NCBI GenBank assembly: GCA_027485165.1
Contig: JAIXRN010000032.1
Coordinates: 1-64,000, forward strand
DNA: 64,000 nucleotides
Reading direction: 5' to 3'
DNA from: Rubrivivax sp.
Lineage (GTDB): Bacteria > Pseudomonadota > Gammaproteobacteria > Burkholderiales > Burkholderiaceae_C
Shown here: positions 33,663 through 40,638 of the stretch, in pieces
How positions within the stretch are numbered: the stretch's first letter is position 1
Layout: each line of letters begins with the position of its first letter
The notes under the pieces: model-generated
What the model saw: the letters and a program-made list of their open reading frames with translations, nothing else
What the model was told of the DNA's origin: nothing
Database searches by the model: none
Made by a program: the position numbers and the translations under genes

Positions 33663-33840
33663 GTCCGTCGTGTCGCGTGAGCTCTATATTTCCTTGGACC
33701 GATGCTCATTGAGCCAGGGCTTGGAACATTGCCGGGCTGGTGTGATCGTCTCGCGTCAGATGAACCCGAAGCCTGGCTGACCTCGCCCACCTGAACTTCC
33801 CTGAGGGTTCAGGAATGCGGCTCATGCTTCACGGCGGACA
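33663..33840 (+). ncRNA. ssrS: 6S RNA
   Basis: The 310-base gap between zapA and the EVE gene holds a 6S RNA. The terminal stem is closed by GTCCGTCGTG (33663-33672) and CACGGCGGAC (33830-33839), ten pairs with one G-U. Between them lie the sequences familiar from betaproteobacterial 6S RNA, including TATTTCCTTGGACCGATGCTC and GAGCCAGGGCTTGG on the 5' side and the long complementary 3' side, leaving a central bubble that mimics an open promoter. A near-consensus -10 box TAGAAT (33651-33656) sits seven bases before the predicted 5' end; no clear -35 was seen. A GCCAGCAG/CTGCTGGC hairpin follows (33849-33878). 6S RNA sequesters sigma-70 RNA polymerase in stationary phase. Confidence 0.88.
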
Positions 33841-33926
33841 CCTTATTCGCCAGCAGCCGGAACACCGCGCCTGCTGGCCTTTCAAGCGCTTGAGCTGTTC
33901 CCCAGAAACATCACCTCACAGCCAGC

Positions 33927-34391
33927 ATGCCTCTTCACTGGCTGATGAAGACCGAACCGGCCGAAACGTCCATCGACGACCTGGCCCGGGCGCCGCAGCA
34001 AACCCTGCCCTGGACGGGGGTGCGCAACTACCAGGCGCGTAACTTCATGCGCGACGCCATGCGGCCCGGGGACGGCGTCTTGTTCTATCACTCGTCCTGC
34101 GCCGAACCGGGCGTGGCCGGGCTGGCCACCATTGCCGGCCGGCCGCAACCCGACACCACGCAGTTCGACCCCGCCAGCCCCTACTTCGACCCCAAAGCCA
34201 CGCCCGATAACCCGCGCTGGCTGCAGGTCGACGTGCGCCTGCTGCGCAAGACGCGCCTGCTGCCCCTGCGCGAGATGCGCGCGGCACCGGCCCTGGCCAC
34301 GATGCAGCTGCTGCAGCGCGGCAACCGCCTGTCGATCACACCCGTCACGGACGCCGAATGGCAGGCCGTGCTGGCTCTTCTGGATGCCTGA
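33927..34391 (+). CDS. EVE domain protein
   Basis: This 154-residue single-domain EVE (PUA-like) protein of the thymocyte nuclear protein 1 type opens with HWLMKTEPAETSIDDL and contains WTGVRNYQARNFMRDAM and DGVLFYHSSC. EVE domains bind modified bases in DNA or RNA; bacterial stand-alone members have been proposed to recognise modified tRNA or DNA. It overlaps the next gene by 8 bases. The position after 6S RNA is common in betaproteobacteria. No partner nuclease or restriction gene lies nearby. Confidence 0.9.
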   Translation: MPLHWLMKTEPAETSIDDLARAPQQTLPWTGVRNYQARNFMRDAMRPGDGVLFYHSSCAEPGVAGLATIAGRPQPDTTQFDPASPYFDPKATPDNPRWLQVDVRLLRKTRLLPLREMRAAPALATMQLLQRGNRLSITPVTDAEWQAVLALLDA

Positions 34392-35202
34392 GCTCGGCCT
34401 GCTGCTGATCGCCGAGCTGCTGGCCCTGGGCGTGGTGGGCGGCTTCCTGGCGGGCCTGCTGGGCGTGGGCGGGGGCATGATGATGGTGCCCTTTCTCACC
34501 GCGATCATCAGCCACCGCGGCGTGCCGCTGGCCATGGCCGTGAAGATGGCAATCGCCACGTCGATGGCCACGATCCTGTTCACGTCGCTGTCCAGCCTGC
34601 GCGCCCACCACCGGCTGGGCGCCGTGCGCTGGGACCTGGTGCGCGGTCTGACGCCCGGCATCGTCATCGGCGGCCTGGCCTCTGGCGCGGGTGCCTTCGC
34701 GATGCTGAAGGGCCAGGGCCTGGCCCTGTTCTTCGGCCTGTTCATCGGCTGGTCGGCGCTGAACATGTTCCGCAACCGCAAGCCGCGGCCCGGGCGCGAC
34801 ATGCCCGGCCTGGCGGGGCAGACTGCCGCCGGCGCGACCGTGGGCTTCCTGTCGGGCCTGCTGGGGGCTGGCGGGGCCTTCATGTCGGTGCCTTTCATGG
34901 TCTGGTGCAACGTGCCCATCCGCCATGCCGTGGGCACCAGCGCGGCCATGGGTTTCCCGATCGCCGTGGCCGCCACCGCGGGCTACATCGTCAGCGGCTG
35001 GGGCCTGCCACCGGCCCTGCCCGGGGCGGCGGGCTACCTGTACCTGCCGGCCCTGGTGGTGATCGCGGCAGCCAGCGTCAGCATGGCGCCGCTGGGCGCA
35101 CGCGTGGCGCAAGGCATGGACACGGTGAAGCTCAAGCGCCTGTTCGCCTGCCTGCTGCTGGGGCTGGCGACGTACATGCTGCACCGGGGGCTGACAGGCT
35201 GA
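34384..35202 (+). CDS. TauE/SafE family membrane permease
   Basis: This 272-residue membrane protein has about eight hydrophobic segments in two repeats. The internal duplication shows in the paired motifs GLLGVGGGMMMVPFL and GLLGAGGAFMSVPFM. TauE/SafE proteins export sulfite, sulfoacetate or related organic anions. The frame is open upstream inside the EVE gene, but ATG 34384 gives a sensible N-terminus and an 8-base overlap. The substrate is unknown; no sulfur-oxidation gene is adjacent. Confidence 0.9.
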   Translation: MPELGLLLIAELLALGVVGGFLAGLLGVGGGMMMVPFLTAIISHRGVPLAMAVKMAIATSMATILFTSLSSLRAHHRLGAVRWDLVRGLTPGIVIGGLASGAGAFAMLKGQGLALFFGLFIGWSALNMFRNRKPRPGRDMPGLAGQTAAGATVGFLSGLLGAGGAFMSVPFMVWCNVPIRHAVGTSAAMGFPIAVAATAGYIVSGWGLPPALPGAAGYLYLPALVVIAAASVSMAPLGARVAQGMDTVKLKRLFACLLLGLATYMLHRGLTG

Positions 35203-35227
35203 TGCGGGCGCCCTGCCCTGCACGCCC

Positions 35228-36229
35228 TCAGCGACTCGGTTCGAAGCGGATCGCCGCCAGCGTCACGTGGTTGCCGCCGCGCCGTTGCGCTTCGGCCAGC
35301 GCGGCTTCGCAGGCGGCAATCAGCTCGTCCTGGGTGTGCGCGGTGTGGGGAAAGCTGGCCACGCCCATCGCCACCGTAAAGCCCAGTTCCTGGCCGCCCA
35401 GCATGACGATCTGCGTTGCGCACTTGCGTCGCAGGCCTTCCATGCGCGAATGCGCCGTGGCCAGGCCCACGCCCGACAGCAGCACCGCAAAACGCCCTTC
35501 GTCCAGGCGGCAGGAAGCGTCCATCGCGCGCGTGCCGCTGCGCAACAGGCTACCCATGGCTTCCAGCACGCGCGCCTGGCCGGCGGGGCCGAGTTCGCGC
35601 ACCTTGTCGCTGACCGGGTCGATGGCCATCAGCACGAGCGCAAATTCGCGGTGCTCGCGTGTCGACAGGTCGACTTCGCGCCGCAGCTGGTCTTCGAAAT
35701 GGGCGCGTGAATACAGGCCCGATGCCGAGTCGCGCAGCGCCTGGTCGGCCAGTTCGCGGCGCAGCTGTTCCATCGCGCGCTGCTGCTGTTCGATCTGTTC
35801 CAGCGCCTGCTTCAGCTGGGCCTGCTGGCGCTGTTCTTCGCTCAGGTCGCGCCAAACGCTCAGCAGCCAGCGGCGCCCTTCGGCGTCGGGGCCCGTCGCG
35901 CAGCGCAGCACGGTGCAGGCCTGGCGCTGGCCGGCCCAGTCGAAACGGTGTTCACTGGCCAGCGGGTCGCCCTGGGCCAACGCGGTGTGTTCGGCGGCGC
36001 GCAGCGCGGTGGCCAGGCTGGCGTCGAAGATCTCGGTGTCGGTGTGCCCCAGCACGCTGTCAGCGGGCAAGCCCAGCCAACCCAGCCAGTGTGCGCTGAC
36101 CTGGGCATAGCGGCCGCTGCTGGCGTCTTTCAGCGCCCAGGCTTCGCTCCGGGCGGCCAGCAGTGCGGGCAGGAAGAAACCCATCAAACCTTCGGGGGGC
36201 TGGAACATCGGCTCAGGGGGAAGGCTCAT
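35228..36229 (-). CDS. PAS-GGDEF protein with a degenerate GGDEF motif
   Basis: This 333-residue protein has a PAS-like domain (about 22-130), a Gln/Glu-rich coiled linker (130-165) and a GGDEF-fold domain. The catalytic signature is replaced by RLDEGRF (241-247), lacking the GG pair, so it should not make cyclic di-GMP. It may be a receptor, an allosteric partner or a GTP sensor. The start at 36229 (MSLPPEPMFQ) was preferred over a GTG at 36268. It is divergent from ybiB across 185 bases with no recognised element, and convergent with the TauE gene. Confidence 0.85.
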   Translation of the reverse strand: MSLPPEPMFQPPEGLMGFFLPALLAARSEAWALKDASSGRYAQVSAHWLGWLGLPADSVLGHTDTEIFDASLATALRAAEHTALAQGDPLASEHRFDWAGQRQACTVLRCATGPDAEGRRWLLSVWRDLSEEQRQQAQLKQALEQIEQQQRAMEQLRRELADQALRDSASGLYSRAHFEDQLRREVDLSTREHREFALVLMAIDPVSDKVRELGPAGQARVLEAMGSLLRSGTRAMDASCRLDEGRFAVLLSGVGLATAHSRMEGLRRKCATQIVMLGGQELGFTVAMGVASFPHTAHTQDELIAACEAALAEAQRRGGNHVTLAAIRFEPSR

Positions 36230-36414
36230 GGCAGTGGCACCTGGCAAGACGCCGAAACAGCGCGGCACCTTGTGCGCGAATGGTGGAAGTCCAGCGGGGG
36301 TAGATCAAGCGACTTCGTCATGAACTCCCCTAGTTTGTTCATTATCGGCAACTTCGCCCAAGGCTTTGGTCCAGCGCGGGCCCGGTTCTTGCGCCATCGT
36401 CTCCAGGAGTCTGC

Positions 36415-37377
36415 GTGCTGAACATCATCCCCATCTTGAAGGACATCGGCCGGGGCGCCGCCGGCGCCCGCAGCCTGGACCGTGTGCGTGCGCGCGACGT
36501 CATGCTGGCCGTGCTCGACGGGCAGGTGGCCGGGCCGGAACTGGGCGCCTTCGTGATGGCCCTGCGCATGAAGGGCGAGACGCTGCCGGAACTGTGCGGC
36601 TTTCTGGACGCCGCGCATGAACGCTGCCTGCGCCTGCGCAGCGACAGGCCGGTGGTGCTGATCCCCAGCTACAACGGGTCGCGCCGGCTGCCCAACCTCA
36701 CCCCCCTGCTGGCGCTGGAACTGGCCCGAGCCGGTGCGCGCGTGCTGGTGCACGGGCCGGTGCGCGACCCCGCCCGCGTGACCAGTGCCCAGATCTTCCA
36801 CGACCTGGGCCTGCCGCGCGCCTTGCACCAGGCCGACGTGCATGCCGCCTGGGCGCGGCGCGAGCCGGCCTTCCTGGCCCTGGACACGCTGTGCCCACCT
36901 TTGCAGCAGCTGCTGGACTTGCGCTGGACCCTGGGCCTGCGCAACAGCGGCCACAGCATCGCCAAGATGCTGCATCCGCTGGGGGGCACGCGCTGCCTGC
37001 GTCTGGTGAACACCACCCACCCGGAATTCGCCAGCCTGATGGCCCGCTGGGCGCAGGAAGAAGCGGCGGACGCCATGCTGCTGCGCGGTACCGAAGGCGA
37101 ACCCGTGGCCGACCCGCGCCGGCTGCCGCGCATCGACACCTACACCGCCGGCCGCCTGCACGACCCCGCCTGCCTGCCTGCCCAGGACGGCGTGGTGACC
37201 GAACTGCCGCTGCTGCCACGCGACAACGACGCTGCCACCACCGCGCTGTACATCCAGGGCGTGTTGGGCGGCGAGCGCCCGGCGCCCACACCGCTGGTGC
37301 GCCAGGTGCAAGCCGTGCTGACCGCACTGGCGGCGCTGGAACACGGCCTGCCGGCGCGCAGCCGCGCGGCGCGCTAA
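36415..37377 (+). CDS. ybiB: YbiB family DNA-binding protein (TrpD2-like)
   Basis: This 320-residue protein of the nucleoside phosphorylase/phosphoribosyltransferase superfamily resembles anthranilate phosphoribosyltransferase (TrpD) but belongs to the YbiB/TrpD2 group, whose E. coli member binds DNA rather than anthranilate. The N-terminal helical domain and the VVLIPSYNGSRRLPNLTPLL and GLRNSGHSIAKMLHPLGG segments are visible. The start is GTG with an upstream CCAGGAG ribosome site. A link to the DNA damage response has been suggested for the family. Confidence 0.85.
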   Translation: MLNIIPILKDIGRGAAGARSLDRVRARDVMLAVLDGQVAGPELGAFVMALRMKGETLPELCGFLDAAHERCLRLRSDRPVVLIPSYNGSRRLPNLTPLLALELARAGARVLVHGPVRDPARVTSAQIFHDLGLPRALHQADVHAAWARREPAFLALDTLCPPLQQLLDLRWTLGLRNSGHSIAKMLHPLGGTRCLRLVNTTHPEFASLMARWAQEEAADAMLLRGTEGEPVADPRRLPRIDTYTAGRLHDPACLPAQDGVVTELPLLPRDNDAATTALYIQGVLGGERPAPTPLVRQVQAVLTALAALEHGLPARSRAAR

Positions 37378-37445
37378 AGCCACGGGCCCAGGCCCCGGTT
37401 GCCGCTGCGCGACAGCCCGCGCGGCGTCTCCCGATAATGCGACCG

Positions 37446-38636
37446 ATGCACCACTTCGATGCCGTCGTCGTCGGCGCCGGCGCGGCCGGCTTGTTCTGTG
37501 CCGGGATTGCCGGCCAACGTGGCCTGAAGGTCCTGCTGCTGGACCATGCCGACAAGGTGGCCGAGAAGATCCGCATTTCTGGCGGCGGCCGCTGCAACTT
37601 CACCAACCGCGACACCACGCCGGCCCAGTTCCTGTCGGCCAACCCGGCATTCTGCAAGTCGGCACTGGCGCGCTACACGCCGGCAGACTTCATCGCCCTG
37701 CTGCAGCGCCACGGCGTGGCTTTTCACGAAAAGCACCGCGGTCAGCTGTTCTGCGACGAGTCGTCGGAGCAGGTCATCCGCATGCTGCTGGCCGAATGCG
37801 CCAGCGGCGGCGTCGCGCACTGGCAGCCCTGCGCCGTGACCGCTGTGCGCCACGGCACAGCGGGCTTCGAAGTCGACACCGCGCGCGGCCCCGTACACAC
37901 GCCGCGCCTGGTGGTGGCCACAGGCGGCCTGCCGGTGCCCAAGATCGGGGCCACCGACTGGGGGCTGCGTTTGGCCAGGCAATTTGGCCATGGCGTGGTC
38001 GAACCGCGCCCCGCCCTGGTGCCGCTGAGCTTCGACCCCGCAGCCTGGGCGCCTTTCGCGGCGCTGGCTGGGCTGTCGCTGGAAGTCGCCATCGAGACCG
38101 GTGAAGGCCGCCAGCGCGGCCGCTTCGTCGAAGACCTGCTGTTCACCCACCGCGGGCTCAGCGGCCCTGCGGTACTTCAGATTTCCAGCTTCTGGCAGCC
38201 CGGCAGCCCGCTTCGTCTGGCCCTTGCCGACACGGCCCTGACCGAACGCTTGCGCCAGGCCAAGCTGACGTCGCGCCGCCAGCTGGGCAACGAACTGGCC
38301 CTGCACCTGCCCGAGCGGCTGGCCAGCACCTGGCTGGGGCTGCAGGACCTGCCCGCCCAGCGCCCCATGCCCGAAATACGCGACAAGGACCTGGCCCGGC
38401 TGGGCGACAGCCTGGCGCACTGGCAGGTGCTTCCCACTGGCACCGAAGGCTGGCGCAAGGCCGAAGTGATGGCCGGCGGCGTGGACACGCGCGAACTCGA
38501 TTCGCAGACCCTGGCCAGCCGGCGGGTACCCGGGCTGCGCTTCATTGGCGAAGTCGTCGACGTCACCGGCTGGCTGGGGGGCTACAACTTCCAGTGGGCC
38601 TGGGCCAGCGCTGCGGCCTGCGCCCGCGCGCTCTAG
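37446..38636 (+). CDS. BaiN/HI0933-type NAD(P)/FAD-dependent oxidoreductase
   Basis: This flavoprotein of 396 residues is of the HI0933/YhiN (BaiN-like) family. The FAD-binding VVGAGAAGLFCAGIAG is at the N-terminus, then KIRISGGGRCNFTN, and the C-terminal AGGVDTRELDSQTL and GEVVDVTGWLGGYNFQWA motifs are typical. The physiological substrate is unknown for most members. ATG 37446 is used; ATG 37437 would add three residues. Neither has a strong ribosome site. The gap after ybiB is 68 bases. Confidence 0.9.
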   Translation: MHHFDAVVVGAGAAGLFCAGIAGQRGLKVLLLDHADKVAEKIRISGGGRCNFTNRDTTPAQFLSANPAFCKSALARYTPADFIALLQRHGVAFHEKHRGQLFCDESSEQVIRMLLAECASGGVAHWQPCAVTAVRHGTAGFEVDTARGPVHTPRLVVATGGLPVPKIGATDWGLRLARQFGHGVVEPRPALVPLSFDPAAWAPFAALAGLSLEVAIETGEGRQRGRFVEDLLFTHRGLSGPAVLQISSFWQPGSPLRLALADTALTERLRQAKLTSRRQLGNELALHLPERLASTWLGLQDLPAQRPMPEIRDKDLARLGDSLAHWQVLPTGTEGWRKAEVMAGGVDTRELDSQTLASRRVPGLRFIGEVVDVTGWLGGYNFQWAWASAAACARAL

Positions 38637-38644
38637 CCTTGGTG

Positions 38645-38814
38645 CCAGCAAAGCGCATATACTTGCGGGCTTTGCTGGCCCACCGGCCACGCAGCGCCAG
38701 CCAACCCGCCTGCTTCACAACAGGCGGGAAACCCCCGAAATCGCGCCCAGGCAAGCCCGCCTGAAAAGCATCGATGCCAGGCCCGCCGCGTAGCCCCACA
38801 GGATTCATTCATAC
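38645..38814 (+). promoter_or_regulatory. rpsU promoter region and structured leader
   Basis: A perfect 10-base inverted repeat CCAGCAAAGC (38645-38654) / GCTTTGCTGG (38669-38678) flanks TATACT (38658-38663), a good -10 box; no matching -35 was found. If transcription starts near 38670, the rpsU leader is about 145 bases. It contains a second perfect hairpin, CCCGCCTG (38705-38712) / CAGGCGGG (38721-38728), and a repeat of CCCGCCTG near 38757. ACAGGA precedes the rpsU start. Leader-based control of S21 synthesis is possible. This is inference from structure. Confidence 0.5.
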
Positions 38815-39027
38815 ATGACCACCATTCGCGTCAAAGAGAACGAGCCGTTCGACGTTGCCCTGCGCCGCTTCAAGCGCACCATCGAAAAAATCGGCTTGCT
38901 CACCGAATTGCGCGCGCGCGAGTTCTACGAAAAGCCGACTTCTGAACGCAAGCGCAAGAAGGCCGCGGCCGTGAAGCGCCACTTCAAGCGCGTGCGCAGC
39001 ATGCAGCTGCCCAAAAAGCTGTACTGA
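38815..39027 (+). CDS. rpsU: 30S ribosomal protein S21
   Basis: S21, 70 residues, is the standard length and very basic ([20 protein letters not shown]). It binds near the anti-Shine-Dalgarno region of 16S rRNA and helps initiation. It has its own promoter region and is followed by a strong intrinsic terminator, so it is probably monocistronic with some read-through into the YqeY gene. In E. coli rpsU heads the macromolecular synthesis operon with dnaG and rpoD; here dnaG is not adjacent. Confidence 0.97.
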   Translation: MTTIRVKENEPFDVALRRFKRTIEKIGLLTELRAREFYEKPTSERKRKKAAAVKRHFKRVRSMQLPKKLY

Positions 39028-39088
39028 TCGGTACGCTGCCGGCTGTTCTGCGCCCCGCGCACGACACCGGCGCCCCGCGATCACCGCC

Positions 39089-39129
39089 AAGCCCGCGCCG
39101 GACGACCGACGCGGGCTTGCGCATTTTTT
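39089..39129 (+). terminator. intrinsic terminator after rpsU
   Basis: AAGCCCGCG (39089-39097) pairs perfectly with CGCGGGCTT (39110-39118) around a 12-base loop. A run of six T residues follows at 39124-39129, five bases after the stem. It lies 60 bases downstream of the rpsU stop and 48 bases before the YqeY start. It should end most rpsU transcripts. Confidence 0.8.
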
Positions 39130-39176
39130 CTCGGGGCGTATCCCCGTCCAGCCAAGCGAGTCAGGAGACCCCCCGC

Positions 39177-39650
39177 ATGAGCTTGAAAGATCGCATCGTC
39201 GACGACATGAAGGCCGCCATGCGCGCCAAGGACAGCGAACGCCTGTCCACCGTGCGCATGCTGCTGGCTGCCTGCAAGCAGCGCGAGGTCGACGAACGCA
39301 TCGAACTTGACGACGCCATGGTGGTGGCCATCGTCGACCGCATGATCAAGCAGCGCAAGGATTCGGTGGCCGCGTTTGAAACCGGCGGGCGCGCCGACCT
39401 GGCGGCCAAGGAAAGTGCCGAAATCGTCGTGTTGCAAGCCTACCTGCCGCAACGGCTGACGCAGCAGCAGGTCGACCAGGCTGTCGCCGGCATCGTGGCC
39501 GCCATCGGCAGCGAACTGGGCCGCGCGCCTGGCCCGGGCGACATGGGCCGCGTGATGGGCGCGGCCAAGGCGCAGCTGGCGGGGCAGGCCGACATGGCCC
39601 TGTTGTCTGCGGCGGTGAAGGCGGCACTGGCCGCGGCTCTGGCAAAGTAA
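39177..39650 (+). CDS. GatB/YqeY domain protein
   Basis: This 157-residue protein of the YqeY family resembles the C-terminal tail domain of the amidotransferase subunit GatB, which contacts tRNA. The sequence SLKDRIVDDMKAAMRAKD, LSTVRMLLAACKQREVDER and the C-terminal DMGRVMGAAKAQLAG region are typical. It is usually found beside rpsU, as here. The role of stand-alone YqeY proteins is not established. A strong CAGGAGAC ribosome site precedes ATG 39177. Confidence 0.92.
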   Translation: MSLKDRIVDDMKAAMRAKDSERLSTVRMLLAACKQREVDERIELDDAMVVAIVDRMIKQRKDSVAAFETGGRADLAAKESAEIVVLQAYLPQRLTQQQVDQAVAGIVAAIGSELGRAPGPGDMGRVMGAAKAQLAGQADMALLSAAVKAALAAALAK

Positions 39651-39657
39651 CAGCACC

Positions 39658-40005
39658 ATGAACAGCTCCCTGCCTCTGCACCCCGTGGCTGCCGACGTCT
39701 GCGTCGCCCCGCAGCTCCAGCCCGAAGCCATGGCCGAAGCTGCACGCGCCGGCTTTCGCAGCGTCGTCAACAACCGCCCCGACCACGAACACGGCCCGGG
39801 CCAGCCCACCAGCGCCGAGATGGCGGCCGCTGCCCTGGCTGCCGGCCTGCAGTACCGCCACCTGCCCGTAGACGGCGGCTACCAGTCGCCGGAAGAGATC
39901 GCCGCATTCGCCCAGCTGCTGGCCGAACTGCCACGCCCTATCCTGGCCTTCTGCCGCTCGGGTGCGCGGTCGGCCCGGCTGTACGAAGCCGCCAGCGCGG
40001 GCTGA
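39658..40005 (+). CDS. TIGR01244 family (DUF442) sulfur transferase/phosphatase-like protein
   Basis: This 115-residue protein of the DUF442/TIGR01244 family is related to the N-terminal domain of beta-lactamase-hydrolase-like (Blh) proteins. The active loop FCRSGARSARL carries the catalytic cysteine in a rhodanese- or phosphatase-like CRSGxRS arrangement near residue 99. The opening motif CVAPQLQPEAMAEAARAGFRSVVNNRPDHE is typical, with a conserved RPD. Blh proteins act in sulfide oxidation under hypoxia in some bacteria; here no sulfide:quinone reductase is adjacent. It starts 7 bases after the YqeY stop. Confidence 0.85.
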   Translation: MNSSLPLHPVAADVCVAPQLQPEAMAEAARAGFRSVVNNRPDHEHGPGQPTSAEMAAAALAAGLQYRHLPVDGGYQSPEEIAAFAQLLAELPRPILAFCRSGARSARLYEAASAG

Positions 40006-40011
40006 CCGGCG

Positions 40012-40638
40012 ATGACTGCTCTCCTGGCGCTCTCCCGGGCGATAGACCAGATCAACGAGTCGGTGGGCAAGCTGGTGGGCTGGCTGGTGCTGGCAGCAGT
40101 GCTGATCAGTTCCGGCAACGCCATCATGCGCAAAGCCTTCGACATCGGCTCGAACGCCTATCTCGAAATCCAGTGGTACCTGTTCGCAGCCGTGTTCATG
40201 CTCGGTTCCGGCTATGTGTTCCTGCGCAATGCTCACGTGCGCATCGACTTCGTGTCGACCAAGCTGTCAGCCCGCACGAACGCCATCATCGACACGCTGG
40301 GCATCCTGTTGTTCACCATCCCGCTGTGTCTGATCTTGATTTACCTGTCCTGGCCCGTGTTCGAACGCGCCTGGGTCTCTGGCGAAATGAGCCAGAACGC
40401 CGGCGGCCTGATCCGCTGGCCGGCACTGCTGCTGATACCGCTCGGTTTCGGCATCCTGCTGCTGCAGTGCCTGTCTGAACTCATCAAGCGCATCGCCTTC
40501 CTGCGGGGCCAACGCGCGCACCCCTTCACCGAATTCGAAGACAAGCTGGAAGAACAGAAATTCGCCGAAGCCCTGGCTGCGGAAGCGGCAGCACGTGAGC
40601 AGGCGCGCCTGGTCGCGCAACGGGGCCAGACGCCATGA
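40012..40638 (+). CDS. TRAP transporter small permease (DctQ family)
   Basis: This 208-residue protein with four membrane segments is the Q-type subunit of a tripartite ATP-independent periplasmic transporter. The segment SGNAIMRKAFDIGSNAYLE, then QWYLFAAVFMLGSGYVFLRNAHVRID, is the DctQ signature. A charged C-terminal cytoplasmic tail of about 35 residues follows the fourth helix. It overlaps the large permease gene by four bases (ATGA). The matching binding protein is encoded convergently downstream. Confidence 0.93.
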   Translation: MTALLALSRAIDQINESVGKLVGWLVLAAVLISSGNAIMRKAFDIGSNAYLEIQWYLFAAVFMLGSGYVFLRNAHVRIDFVSTKLSARTNAIIDTLGILLFTIPLCLILIYLSWPVFERAWVSGEMSQNAGGLIRWPALLLIPLGFGILLLQCLSELIKRIAFLRGQRAHPFTEFEDKLEEQKFAEALAAEAAAREQARLVAQRGQTP

